A DNA stretch of 64,000 nt from Aldehydirespirator sp965203575 (GTDB lineage: Bacteria; Actinomycetota; Acidimicrobiia; Acidimicrobiales; Aldehydirespiratoraceae). Made by a program: the position numbers and the translations under genes. Numbering within the stretch: the stretch's first letter is position 1; each line of letters starts with the position of its first letter. The DNA lies in contig OZ241894.1 of the NCBI GenBank assembly GCA_965203575.1, forward strand, positions 744,001 through 808,000, written 5' to 3'. A model generated the notes under the pieces. It had not been told where the DNA came from, did not search any database, and saw only the letters and a program-made list of their open reading frames with translations. This document shows positions 7,063 through 15,526 of the stretch, one piece after another.

Positions 7063-9615
7063 TCAACCTCTCATGCGGGAGCCTTCGGGGTCCCATAGGC
7101 AGCTATCGACCGGCTTGGCGGGGCGGCGGGTGCCTACTATCTCGATCTCGAAGCGGTCGGGGGAGCCGGCCAGCTCGGCGGGGATGTAGCCCATGGCCAC
7201 GGACGCCTCGCTGTGGTGGGCGTAGCCGCCTGAGGTGACCCAGCCCACCACCTCGCCGTCGTGCCACACCGGCTCGTCGCCGATCACGTCGCAGGCGTCC
7301 GGGCCGGTGCCCACGTCCACGGTCCAGGTGCACAGGCGCAGACCGGTTGCCGCCACCCTGCCGGGCGGGCCGCTCTCGCCGTACTTGCCGACCAGCGCAT
7401 CGCGGCCGATGAAGTCCTTCTCCAGGCGCACGAAGCGGCCCAGCCCTGCTTCGAACGGGTCGTAGTCGGGTCGGTACTCCCGCAGCCATGACCCGAACCC
7501 CTTCTCGAGCCGCAGCGAGTTCAGGGCGTGCAGACCGAACAGCTCCAAGCCGTGCTCGGTCCCCGCCGACCTCAGCAGGTCGAACACGTAGCGCTGGTAG
7601 CGGGCCGGCATCCAAAGCTCGTAGCCCAGGTCGCCGGTGAAGCTGATCCGCCCACACCACACCGGGGCCTGGCCCACCTCCATCTCGCCGAAGGCCATGA
7701 ACCGCATCCCGTGAGCCGACACGTCGGTGTCGGTGACCGCAGCCAGCAGATCCCGCGCCGCCGGCCCGGCGATGGCCAGACCGCACATCTCGGCTCCGAG
7801 CGTCTGGTAGCCGACCGAGCCGTCGTCGGGCAGGTGGGCGTCGAACCAGCGTTCGTAGTAGCGCTCCGCGATTCCGGAGCCGAACACCACGAACCGCTCG
7901 CCGTCCCGCACGTTGCCGGTGGCACCGCCGACCACCGTGCCCGCCGGACCCTCGGCCCGACCGGGCGCGGCCGGCAGGCACGCCACCGTCAAGTCGCCGA
8001 CCAGGTTCCCCGACGGGTTGGTCATCGGCGTCAGCGCCATACGGCCCGGGATCGGCACCCGCCCCGCCAGCAGCCGGTCCAGCCACGCTCGTGCCCCCGG
8101 GCCCTCGAACAGGAACTTGGCGAAGCCGGTGGTCTCCATCATGCCGACGCCGGCCCGCACGGCCAGGGTCTCGGCCCGCACCCGGTCCCAGGCGTTGGAG
8201 CGTCCGAAGGTGACCTCCTCGACCGGCTCCAGCCCGTCCTGTTGGAACCACAGCGCCGACTCCAGACCGAAGGCGTCGCCCCACACCGCGTTGGCCGCCA
8301 CCAACCGGTCATAGATGGGAGAGGTCTGCACGCCCCGACCCTGGGGCAGGAACTCGTTGGGGAACGTGATCCGGAACCGGCGCGAGTAGTTCTCGCGCAC
8401 CTTGGCATCGGTGTAGCCGACAGTGGCGTAGTCGCCGAAACGGGCCACGTCCATGGCCCACACGTCGAAGCCGGGGTCGCCCTCGGTGATCCAGTTGGCC
8501 ACCGACAGCCCGACCCCGCCGCCCTGGGACAGCCCGGCCATCACCCCGCACGCCGTCCAGTATCCCGGCAGCCCCCTGACCGGGCCGATCAGCGGGTTCC
8601 CGTCGGGCGCGAACGTGAACGGCCCGTTCACCACCCGCTGGATCCCCGCGTTGGCGAACGCCGGGAAGTGGGCGAAGGCCACCTCCAGCGAGCCCGCGAT
8701 GCGGTCCAGGTCGGGCGGCAGCAGCCTCATCGAGAAGTCCCACGGCGTCTGGCGGGGCGCCCACGGCAGGCAGGCCTGCTCATAGGTGCCGAGCAGCATG
8801 CCGTCGCCCTCCTGGCGCATATAGATCTCGCCACCGAAGTCGATCACGAGCCTCAACTCCAAGCCCGTGCGCCTGGTGTAGTCGCGCACCTCCTCCAGCG
8901 GCTCGGTGACCACGTACATGTGCTCCATGGCCAGCACCGGCAGCTCGAGCCCCACCATGCGGCCCACCTCGCGGGCCCACAGGCCGCCGCAGTTCACCAC
9001 GTGCTCGCAGTCGATGGCGGCCAGGTCCTCGCCGGTGGCGGTGTCGTACACCAGGACCCGCCAGCCCCCGCCTGCACCGCGCTCGATGGCGCGGGCCCAG
9101 CAGTTGCGGTACACCTCGGCTCCCGCCAGCCGTGCCGCCTTGGCGTAGGCGTGGGTCACCCCGGCCGGGTCGACATGGCCCTCGTGGGCGTCGATGAGCG
9201 CCCCCACGAAGTGCTTGGGATCGATCAGCGGGACCATCTCGGCGGCCTCGGCCACCGACACCATCTCGGTCTCCATGCCCAGGTAGCGACCCCGGGCGTG
9301 GGTCATCCTGAGCCAGTCGAGCCGTTCGGGCGTGTCGGCCAGCATCAGGCCGCCGGGCATGTGGATGCCGCAGTCCTGGCCCGACACCCGCTCGATCTCG
9401 GCGTACAGCTGCAGCGTGTAGCGCTGGAGGCGGGCCACGTTGGGGTCGCCGTTGACGGTGTGCATGCCGCCCGCGCTGTGCCACGTGGACCCGGCGGTGA
9501 GCTCGGTCCGCTCCACCAGCACGACGTCCGTCCAGCCCGCCTCGGTCAGGTGGTAGAGCACGCTGGCGCCCACCACTCCCCCGCCGATCACCACAACCTG
9601 CGCGTCGGTCTTCAT
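7063..9615 (-). CDS. FAD-dependent oxidoreductase with C-terminal GcvT domain (dimethylglycine/sarcosine dehydrogenase family)
   Basis: 850 residues from the ATG at 9615, preceded by TAGGAAG; the frame upstream to 9675 lies over the previous stop region and is not needed. The N-terminus carries the dinucleotide fold QVVVIGGGVVGASVLYHL, then ELTAGSTWHSAGGMH as in DMGDH/SDH enzymes. From ~430 the GcvT (aminomethyltransferase, folate-binding) domain includes TGDLGYELWMPARYQRYVFD and NSLRLEKGFGSW. Family enzymes oxidatively demethylate N-methyl amino acids and pass the carbon to tetrahydrofolate. It lies 31 bp after a Rieske oxygenase, suggesting sequential removal of methyl groups from a quaternary or tertiary amine such as glycine betaine. 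The substrate is inferred, not shown. Confidence 0.88.
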   Translation of the reverse strand: MKTDAQVVVIGGGVVGASVLYHLTEAGWTDVVLVERTELTAGSTWHSAGGMHTVNGDPNVARLQRYTLQLYAEIERVSGQDCGIHMPGGLMLADTPERLDWLRMTHARGRYLGMETEMVSVAEAAEMVPLIDPKHFVGALIDAHEGHVDPAGVTHAYAKAARLAGAEVYRNCWARAIERGAGGGWRVLVYDTATGEDLAAIDCEHVVNCGGLWAREVGRMVGLELPVLAMEHMYVVTEPLEEVRDYTRRTGLELRLVIDFGGEIYMRQEGDGMLLGTYEQACLPWAPRQTPWDFSMRLLPPDLDRIAGSLEVAFAHFPAFANAGIQRVVNGPFTFAPDGNPLIGPVRGLPGYWTACGVMAGLSQGGGVGLSVANWITEGDPGFDVWAMDVARFGDYATVGYTDAKVRENYSRRFRITFPNEFLPQGRGVQTSPIYDRLVAANAVWGDAFGLESALWFQQDGLEPVEEVTFGRSNAWDRVRAETLAVRAGVGMMETTGFAKFLFEGPGARAWLDRLLAGRVPIPGRMALTPMTNPSGNLVGDLTVACLPAAPGRAEGPAGTVVGGATGNVRDGERFVVFGSGIAERYYERWFDAHLPDDGSVGYQTLGAEMCGLAIAGPAARDLLAAVTDTDVSAHGMRFMAFGEMEVGQAPVWCGRISFTGDLGYELWMPARYQRYVFDLLRSAGTEHGLELFGLHALNSLRLEKGFGSWLREYRPDYDPFEAGLGRFVRLEKDFIGRDALVGKYGESGPPGRVAATGLRLCTWTVDVGTGPDACDVIGDEPVWHDGEVVGWVTSGGYAHHSEASVAMGYIPAELAGSPDRFEIEIVGTRRPAKPVDSCLWDPEGSRMRG

Positions 9616-9646
9616 CGCGAGCTTCCTACCAGTCGGATCGGGCCGA

Positions 9647-10927
9647 TCAGTCCGAGAGCGACCACCGGCGGGCATCGATAGCAGGGAGCGCCGGGTTCGG
9701 CCCGCATCCGTAGCGAGCCCCGTCGTCGGGGCCGTCGCCGGGCGGGATCCGCAACCCGTCGGCGAGCGAGTCGGCCGTCATGCAGTCGGCCACCATGTTC
9801 TGGAAGCGGTGCAGGGGCTCCTCGAAGCGCGGTGACAGCGGCCCCGGCGGCGCCCCGCCGAGGGCCAGACCCCTCTGGGCCCGCTCGCAGATGTCGATGT
9901 CCTCGTTGTTGACTTCGATCCAGAACTTGCGGGTCGCCTCGAACGCATCGCCGACACGATCCGCGTCAGTGGTCGGCGGGAGCAGGAAGGTGCAGTGCTC
10001 GCGGGTCGCGCCCGTCGACAGCGGCTCCAGGCGGATGACGAACGCGTGGCTGGGAAGCACCGCCAGGGTCAGGTTGGGGAACAGGGCCACGAACCGGCCG
10101 CTGACGGCGTCGGAGTCGTCCAGCCCAGCCGCGGGCGGCAGCACCAGCCAGTCGTCCCGGTCGTCTCCCGACACCGGCGTGGTGGCCTGGCCGCAGTACA
10201 GGCCCGGCCCCTGGTAGCGGTAGTGGTCACGAACCCGAGACACCTTGGCCAGCTCGGGATGCACCCAGGCCAGGTGGTAGTACTCCTGGAAGTTCTCGGT
10301 GATCAGCTTCCAGTTGGCAGCCACGTCGAACGTGCACTTCTCGTGGACTACCCAGCCGTCGAAGCCGTAGCCGGCCATGCGCTCTGGCAAGTCTCCCAGC
10401 CACTCGGCCAGCGGCGGGGTCCGCTCATCCAGGCAGGCGAAGACCTGGAGGCCCCACGTCTCCACCCGCACCGGCAGCAACGACAGCTCGGCCGGGTCGA
10501 AATCGGGTCGGGGGACCTCGTCGAACAGGGGGCTCGCCACCAGCGAGCCGTCGAGGGAGTACCCCCAGCGGTGGTATGGGCACCGGATCATGCGCGACAC
10601 GGTGCAGTCTTCGGAGGCCAGTTCGGTGCCCCGGTGGCGGCACGAGTTGACGAAACCCCTCAGAACGCCGTCGTGATCCCGAGTGATGAGCACTGACGTG
10701 CCGCCTACAGAGCGCACCAGCACCCGCCCCGGCTCGGCTACTTCCGACGCGGACGCCACCGCCACCCAGGCCCGGCCGAACAGCCGGCACCGTTCCTTCT
10801 CGAAAAACCCATCGCCGGTGTAGGCGACCGGCGGCAGTCCCTTCGCCTGCTCCAGCGGCCGCCGGGTTCCAGCCCAGAAGCCTCCGGTGGCGAAGTCGGC
10901 CGGATCGAAGCCGAAGGACGATGCCAT
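9647..10927 (-). CDS. Rieske non-heme iron oxygenase, alpha subunit (GbcA-like)
   Basis: 426 residues from the ATG at 10927 (MASSFGFDPADF); the open frame extends far upstream but loses similarity. The Rieske [2Fe-2S] site is CRHRGTELASEDCTVSRMIR followed by CPYHRWGYSLDG, i.e. C-X-H...C-X2-H. The mononuclear iron site is NWKLITENFQEYYHLAWVHP, with paired His residues. Family members hydroxylate methyl or aromatic carbons using electrons from a separate reductase, which is not in the window. Its direct downstream neighbour is the FAD-GcvT oxidoreductase, an arrangement that fits stepwise N-demethylation (glycine betaine to dimethylglycine to sarcosine type chemistry). The neighbours therefore guide the call more than the protein alone. 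Confidence 0.88.
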   Translation of the reverse strand: MASSFGFDPADFATGGFWAGTRRPLEQAKGLPPVAYTGDGFFEKERCRLFGRAWVAVASASEVAEPGRVLVRSVGGTSVLITRDHDGVLRGFVNSCRHRGTELASEDCTVSRMIRCPYHRWGYSLDGSLVASPLFDEVPRPDFDPAELSLLPVRVETWGLQVFACLDERTPPLAEWLGDLPERMAGYGFDGWVVHEKCTFDVAANWKLITENFQEYYHLAWVHPELAKVSRVRDHYRYQGPGLYCGQATTPVSGDDRDDWLVLPPAAGLDDSDAVSGRFVALFPNLTLAVLPSHAFVIRLEPLSTGATREHCTFLLPPTTDADRVGDAFEATRKFWIEVNNEDIDICERAQRGLALGGAPPGPLSPRFEEPLHRFQNMVADCMTADSLADGLRIPPGDGPDDGARYGCGPNPALPAIDARRWSLSD

Positions 10928-11076
10928 GGCGCGAAGTACACCACGACCGGCCTGAGCCCGCAACAGCCTCGCGGGGCGGACCGACCATCCATGCGCCGCC
11001 GAGCAGGCCAGGATGCACCCGCAGTGTCGGGAGAGCTCTCCCTCCGTGCAGCACTGCCTCCCCGAGGCGCGGAAGC

Positions 11077-11559
11077 CTATGGATCGCTCCGGTGGCTGTC
11101 CCGCTCCAATGACGCGCTGTCGGGCAGCGGCTGGTCGCCCCGCTGGTGGGGCACTCCTCGGCGCCTGAACATTGAGTGGACATTGACGTTCGACTCCAGC
11201 GCGTAGAGGTGCGTCGGCGCGCAACTCTCCAGAACCCGGTCCAGCAGGATTTCCTTTACTCGCGCCGCATTCTGGCCCGCGATGCCGGTGTCGTTGAACC
11301 AGGCGTTGTCGGGCATCCACCCGGTCTTGCGTCGGATGCTCTCCAAGGTCCGGTCGCTGTGCTTTGCCTTTCGCACTGTGAACAGGTGGACCTCCCATTC
11401 CTCAGCCTGCATTCCCTTGAGCCACTCGATGAGCGGCCCGCGGTATTGCTCCACATCGGTGATTGCCTGCCCGTAGCCGCCGGGGCGGCCCGAAGCGCCC
11501 AACACCTCACGCATGTTCGAGGAGAGTGTCTGGTTGAGGTCAAGCAGCAGTACGCGCAT
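11077..11559 (-). CDS. HAD-like hydrolase domain protein
   Basis: 160 residues from the ATG at 11559 (MRVLLLDLNQTLSSN). The opening is a HAD motif I in which the nucleophile Asp is followed by L-N-Q-T-L (DLNQTL in place of DxDGTL), so the second catalytic Asp is replaced by Asn. EWEVHLFTVRKAKHSDRTLE could hold motif II (T-V-R). The sequence DNAWFNDTGIAGQNAARVKE and ALESNVNVHSMFRRRGVP look like the motif III/IV region in reduced form. It may be a polynucleotide-kinase-type or inactive HAD. It lies between the Rieske and MttB genes on the same strand but with gaps of ~150 and ~90 bp, so operon membership is unsure. Confidence 0.6.
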   Translation of the reverse strand: MRVLLLDLNQTLSSNMREVLGASGRPGGYGQAITDVEQYRGPLIEWLKGMQAEEWEVHLFTVRKAKHSDRTLESIRRKTGWMPDNAWFNDTGIAGQNAARVKEILLDRVLESCAPTHLYALESNVNVHSMFRRRGVPHQRGDQPLPDSASLERDSHRSDP

Positions 11560-11648
11560 GCCTGCATCTAAGCCGATCGCGCCTCGTTTGTCCTCCCCGG
11601 TGGCCGACGAGCGAGCCGGCAGAGCAAGCGACCTAGCGAGGTCCGGCG

Positions 11649-13184
11649 TCAGAAGTCGGTGTCGACTCCGCCCTCGGCTATTCGCCGGTCGGTGAAGTCG
11701 TCCAGCTCGGCCCGGACGTCGTCGGCCAGCGGAGGAGGCCGGTAAGCATCCAGGAGTTCCCCCACGAGGCGCTCGGCGTGGTCCAGAGCCGTGGGCGATC
11801 CCGCTTCGGCCCAGGACTCGTAGTTGCGCCAGTCCGACACCATCGGCTTGAAGAAGGCGTCCCGGAAGCGGGCCAGCGTGTGGGCCGTGCCGAAGAAGTG
11901 CCCGCCGGGGCCGACCTCGTCGATGGCCTCGACCGCGAGCGAGTCGGCATCGGTCGCGAGGGGCTGCAGGAACTCCCCCACCATGCCGATCATGTCGGCA
12001 TCGATGACCATCTTCTCGTAGCAGGCCTGAAGCCCGCCCTCCATCCACCCCGCCCCGTGCATCACCATGTGGGCGCCGCCCGTCACCACAGCCCACAGCG
12101 AGAACACGCTCTCGTAGGCGGCCTGGGCGTCGACCGCGTTGGCCGCGCAGACGTTGGAGGACCGGTAGGGGACGCCGTACCGGCGAGCGAGCTGGCCACC
12201 GAGCAGAACCGCCTGCATGTACTCGGGGGTGCCGAAGGCGGGGGCGCCCGACTGCATGTCGACGTTGGAGGTGAAGCCTCCGTAGATCACCGGCGATCCC
12301 GGCCTCACCAGCTGGCAGAAGGCGATGCCGGCCAGGGCTTCGGCGTTCTGCTGCACCACCGCGCCGGCCACCGTGACCGGCGCCATCGCTCCGGCCAGCG
12401 TGAACGGGGTGACCGCCACCACCTGGTTGCGGCCCGAGTACTGGAGGATCCCCTCCAGCATGGGCGTGTCGAGACGCAGCGGCGAGTTGCAGTTGACCAC
12501 GGTGAAGATCGACGGCTCCGTCTCCAGATCGTCGTCGCTGACACCGCGCACGATGCGGACCATCTCCAAGCAGTCGTGGTTGCGCTGCGCTCCCAACGAG
12601 TAGGCGTGGAGGGCCTTGCCTGTCAGGGTCAGCAGGTCGCGGGTGGCCACCAGGTGACGCACCGATGCGTGCACGTCCACCGGCTCGACCGGATAGCCAC
12701 CCTGGAAACCGACCGCGTTGAGCACCTCCCCGAGCATCACCAGCCGCCGGAAGTCCTCCCGGTTGCCGGTGCGGCGGCCGCCGGCCCGGTCGGCCACGTT
12801 CGGGGGGCTGGCCACCGACGAGAAGGCAACGCTTCGCCCACCCATCGGCAGGTGGCGGGCCGGGTCGGGGGCGTGCAGCACGAACTCGGCGGGGGCGGTG
12901 GCCACCAGTTCGATGACCATCTCCGGGTCGAAGCGCACCCGATCCGCGTCGACCTTGGCCCCGGCCTCGGCCCACATCCGCCGGGCCGTCGGATGCAGGA
13001 ACTCCATTCCGGTGTCGCGCAGCACGGCCAGCGAGGCGGCGTGGATGGCCTCCAGCTCGTCCTCACTGACGATCGGTGTCGGATCGAACCGTCGCTCATG
13101 CAGCCGCCACGGCGGCTGGACAGGACCGCTCGGCTCGGTGACCGCGGCCTGTCGTGGCCGCCGGCGCCGACGCTCGGTGCTCAT
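11649..13184 (-). CDS. Trimethylamine methyltransferase family protein (MttB-like, non-pyrrolysine)
   Basis: 511 residues starting MSTERRRRRPRQ. The sequence follows the MttB fold: FLHPTARRMWAEAGAKVD, ADRAGGRRTGNREDFRRLV, VVNCNSPLRLDTPMLEGI, IYGGFTSNVDMQSGAPAFGT, and GGAHMVMHGAGWMEGGLQ. There is no in-frame TAG, so unlike true MttB this is a non-pyrrolysine homologue, the group that includes glycine-betaine methyltransferase. Such enzymes move a methyl from a quaternary amine to a corrinoid protein. No corrinoid protein or reactivation factor is adjacent, so either it is encoded elsewhere or the reaction differs. It is divergent from the UGSC selenoprotein unit across a ~185-bp gap and upstream of HAD, Rieske and FAD-GcvT genes. 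Confidence 0.85.
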   Translation of the reverse strand: MSTERRRRRPRQAAVTEPSGPVQPPWRLHERRFDPTPIVSEDELEAIHAASLAVLRDTGMEFLHPTARRMWAEAGAKVDADRVRFDPEMVIELVATAPAEFVLHAPDPARHLPMGGRSVAFSSVASPPNVADRAGGRRTGNREDFRRLVMLGEVLNAVGFQGGYPVEPVDVHASVRHLVATRDLLTLTGKALHAYSLGAQRNHDCLEMVRIVRGVSDDDLETEPSIFTVVNCNSPLRLDTPMLEGILQYSGRNQVVAVTPFTLAGAMAPVTVAGAVVQQNAEALAGIAFCQLVRPGSPVIYGGFTSNVDMQSGAPAFGTPEYMQAVLLGGQLARRYGVPYRSSNVCAANAVDAQAAYESVFSLWAVVTGGAHMVMHGAGWMEGGLQACYEKMVIDADMIGMVGEFLQPLATDADSLAVEAIDEVGPGGHFFGTAHTLARFRDAFFKPMVSDWRNYESWAEAGSPTALDHAERLVGELLDAYRPPPLADDVRAELDDFTDRRIAEGGVDTDF

Positions 13185-13368
13185 ATCCGCAGGCTAGTGC
13201 AACGTCGATCACCCTCCGCGCTGATGCGCCATGTGTATCTCTATCGTTATCTTTCATGTAGTGAAATACCAGCTCGCACCCGTCTTGCCGGCGAGCGATG
13301 CACTCCCCATCGGCCGACTCATCCGCCCACCTGGAGCAGGAACGGCCAGCAGCCAGCAGACTGGGCTC
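13185..13368. promoter_or_regulatory. Divergent promoter region between MttB-like and UGSC-partner genes
   Basis: The stretch 13225-13270 (gccatgtgtatctctatcg, then ttatctttcatgtagtgaaa) is far richer in A/T than its surroundings, as expected of a promoter in a high-GC genome. It separates the MttB-like start (13184, minus) from the UGSC-partner gene (plus). No operator dyad is obvious. The partner gene frame is open from 13231, so part of this stretch could be coding if an upstream start is used. Confidence 0.35.
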
Positions 13369-14433
13369 GTGGCAGACCCGCTGGAGATGCTCAACCTGGC
13401 ATCCGACGACCCCGAGGCGGTCCGGGACTGCTACGCGGAGCGGGGCTGGGGTGACGGGCTGCCGCTGGTGGCCCCCACGCCCGAGCGGGTCGACGCCATG
13501 CTGGCCGGCAGTCTCGGCGACCCCGACGAGCCCGTAGCCACCCTGCCGCCCCGGTCCGGGGTGGCCACCCGGCGCGTGATCGCGGTCAACGCGGTGCTGG
13601 CCGGCTGCCGCCCCGAGCATCTGCCCGTTCTCGTCGCCGGGGTGCGGGCCCTCGCCCGGCCGGAGGTCAACCTGCGAGGCATCAACGCCACCACGCATCC
13701 AGTGGCGCCACTGCTCATCGTGCACGGCGAGATCGCCAGAACCGCCGGCTACAACGCCGGGCTCGGCGCGTTCGGCCCCGGGAACCTGGCCAACGCAGCC
13801 ACCGGCCGGGCGCTGCGCCTGCTGCTGCTTCACGTCGCCGGCGCGGTCCCCGGATCGGGCGATGCCTCCACCCAGGGCGGACCGGCCAAGTACGCCTACT
13901 GCGTGGCCGAGAACCTGGCCGAGTCGCCCTGGGGAGGCTACGCAGCCAGTGTCGGTGTGGACGGGCCCTCCGCGGTCACGGTGCACTGCGGCGAGGCGCC
14001 CCACAACTTCCACGACATGGAGTCGAGTGAGCCGGCGGCCATCCTCGACAAGGCGGCCTCGGCCATGGCCTCGCTTGGATCCAACAACGCGCCCGTCAGC
14101 GGAGCCGAGTTCTTTGTGATGATGTGTCCCGAGCACGCCACGGCCTGCGCGGCCGCGGGCTGGACCCGCAGCCATGTGGCGTCCTACCTGCACGAGCGGG
14201 CCCGCCTGCGCGCCGGCGACCTGCGGGCCGCCTTTGCACTGCGGGCCTGGGCGCCCTGGCAGGAGGCGCTGCCCGACGATGCCCCTATGGCTCTGACGGA
14301 ACATCCCGGCAACATCAAGGTCGTGGTGGTCGGGGGGCCGGGCAAGCACAGTTCGGTCATTCCCAGTTGGGGCATGACCAGGAGCGCCACCGTGCCGGTG
14401 GAGCCGTTGACGCCAGGAGGGAACCGCCGATGA
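13369..14433 (+). CDS. Conserved partner protein of the UGSC selenoprotein (function unknown)
   Basis: 354 residues from a GTG at 13369 (VADPLEMLNLASDDPE); the frame is open up to 13231 but that part looks non-conserved. No RBS precedes the GTG, so the start is uncertain. Recognisable stretches are CYAERGWGDGLPLVAPTPER near the N-terminus, ARPEVNLRGINATTHPVAPL, AGYNAGLGAFGPGNLANAAT and a late GNIKVVVVGGPGKHSSVIPS. There is no signal peptide or membrane segment. Its TGA overlaps the ATG of the UGSC gene (ATGA), so the two are translated together and probably act as one complex or as one split enzyme. I do not recognise a characterised family beyond its association with UGSC proteins. Confidence 0.6.
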   Translation: MADPLEMLNLASDDPEAVRDCYAERGWGDGLPLVAPTPERVDAMLAGSLGDPDEPVATLPPRSGVATRRVIAVNAVLAGCRPEHLPVLVAGVRALARPEVNLRGINATTHPVAPLLIVHGEIARTAGYNAGLGAFGPGNLANAATGRALRLLLLHVAGAVPGSGDASTQGGPAKYAYCVAENLAESPWGGYAASVGVDGPSAVTVHCGEAPHNFHDMESSEPAAILDKAASAMASLGSNNAPVSGAEFFVMMCPEHATACAAAGWTRSHVASYLHERARLRAGDLRAAFALRAWAPWQEALPDDAPMALTEHPGNIKVVVVGGPGKHSSVIPSWGMTRSATVPVEPLTPGGNRR

Positions 14434-14945
14434 GGATCTACTCCCCCGAGGGACCGGTCGGCCCGCCGTCCGCCGGCCTGGCCCCTCACACCCCTGTGCT
14501 GGCCGGCAAGCGCATCGGGATACTCGACAACTCCAAGCCGAACGCGGGACTGCTGCTGCGACGTCTGGCCGAGAGCCTCGCGGCCCGTACCGGCGCAACG
14601 GTGGGCCTCGTCGAGCGCAAGAACGCGGCCCTGCCCGCGCCCGACGATCTGCTGGCCCGGCTGGCCGAGGCCGAGGTGGTCCTCACCGGCTCAGCCGATT
14701 GAGGAAGCTGCACGTCGTGGAGTGTCCACGACTCCGTCAACCTCGAGTCGGCCGGCACACCTACCGTCCTGGTGGCGACCACCGGCTTCCAATCCCTGGC
14801 CGCGGGCGTAGCCGAGACGCTGGATCTGCCGGACCTGCGGATCGTCGCCGTCGAGCATCCCCTGGGCGGCATCGACGAGGCGGCCGTCATCGGACGGGCC
14901 GAGGAAGCGGTCGAGCCGACGCTTCGCCTTCTCACCGGGTCCTGA
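14430..14945 (+). CDS. UGSC-family selenoprotein, in-frame UGA (selenocysteine) at 14700-14702
   Basis: 171 residues when the TGA at 14700-14702 is read as selenocysteine. The ATG at 14430 follows AGGAGG by nine bases and overlaps the previous stop. Before the TGA the frame ends ...AEVVLTGSAD; after it the same frame continues GSCTSWSVHDSVNLESAG, then TVLVATTGFQSLAAGVAETL to a TGA at 14943-14945. This makes the motif U-G-S-C, the signature after which the UGSC family (first noted in marine metagenomes) is named. A perfect 8-bp hairpin begins 11 bases after the UGA, where a bacterial SECIS belongs. Upstream residues GKRIGILDNSKPNAGLLLRR form a Rossmann-like start. The family has no settled function; a redox role is likely for the U-x-x-C pair. 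A conventional gene caller would cut it at 90 residues. Confidence 0.88.
14714..14732 (+). promoter_or_regulatory. Candidate bacterial SECIS hairpin for the UGSC gene
   Basis: GTCGTGGA and TCCACGAC pair perfectly around a three-base GTG turn (or a 7-bp stem around AGTGT). The stem starts 11 bases after the UGA, and the apical loop with its G lies about 18 bases after it, inside the range known for SelB-binding bacterial SECIS elements. It lies within the coding sequence, as bacterial SECIS elements do. Confidence 0.75.
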
Positions 14946-15043
14946 CGACCGGGCTTCACAGCGGCACGGTTGTGCTCTACAGTCGGCTCCGATCCGCCCG
15001 GGCGCGCGCACCGGGCCCCACAACCCAAGGAGGACGCGCTCTC

Positions 15044-15439
15044 ATGTCTACTCTGGCCAGCGACCTGGTGATCGAGTTGGAGAACAAACCGGGGGCGCTG
15101 GCCAGAGTGGCCACCGCGATCAGCGACGCGGGCGTGAACATCGCGGCCGCGACGTGCATGGGGAACGGCAACACGGCGGAGCTTCACATCCTCGTGCCCC
15201 ACAGCGAGCCGGTGTACAGGGCGCTGGCCAACACGCAGGGACCGACCGTCACCCGCGAGCGCGAGGTGGTGGTGGTCCAGGCCAAGGACCGGCCGGGCGA
15301 GCTGGCCGAGCTGGCCCGGATGGTCTCCGACGCCGGCATCAACCTCGACATCGTCTACGTGGCCACGAACTCGAGGGTCGTGCTCGGCTCGCACGACACC
15401 GAGGCCCTCAAGCAGGTCCTGGACGGCTTCTCCTTCTAG
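15044..15439 (+). CDS. Tandem ACT-domain protein
   Basis: 131 residues from the ATG at 15044, preceded by AAGGAGG (15027-15033). Two ACT modules follow one another: VIELENKPGALARVATAISD AGVNIAA in residues ~8-34, and VVVVQAKDRPGELAELARMV then SDAGINLDIVYVA in ~72-105. Each has the N-x-P-G-A/E-L turn of ligand-binding ACT domains. There is no catalytic domain, so this is a stand-alone small-molecule sensor, probably for an amino acid. It is 98 bp after the UGSC gene on the same strand and may belong to its transcript. Such proteins often modulate neighbouring enzymes; the ligand is unknown. Confidence 0.8.
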   Translation: MSTLASDLVIELENKPGALARVATAISDAGVNIAAATCMGNGNTAELHILVPHSEPVYRALANTQGPTVTREREVVVVQAKDRPGELAELARMVSDAGINLDIVYVATNSRVVLGSHDTEALKQVLDGFSF

Positions 15440-15440
15440 G

Positions 15441-15500
15441 GGCCGAGCGGAGCGAGGCCGCCGGGCCCGAGCGGCCCGTGAGCGCAGCGAACAAGAGCGG
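15441..15500 (+). repeat. GC-rich intergenic repeat, copy 1 (GAGCGG family)
   Basis: It starts one or two bases after the ACT gene stop with GGCCGAGCGGAGCGAGGCC and ends with GAGCGCAGCGAACAAGAGCGG. Close copies lie at 18550-18637 (reverse) and 54639-54744, each also directly behind a stop codon. Dyads such as CCGAGCGG/CCG may form 3' stem-loops. It could be a terminator-associated or REP-like element. Confidence 0.6.
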
Positions 15501-15526
15501 GCATGACGCCGAGCGTTACCACGCCC

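Noticed and set aside
7528..9681. 717-codon + strand frame
   Set aside because: Antisense to the FAD-GcvT gene; His/Arg/Gln-rich text without motifs.
11649..13184. Pyrrolysine in the MttB-like gene
   Set aside because: There is no in-frame TAG; the protein is full length without one.
11778..13454. 558-codon + strand frame
   Set aside because: Antisense to the MttB-like gene, same compositional artefact.
14124..14702. 192-codon frame ending at the UGSC TGA as a complete gene
   Set aside because: Its N-terminal half is the wrong frame over the partner gene; the real start is the ATG at 14430, and the frame continues through the TGA.
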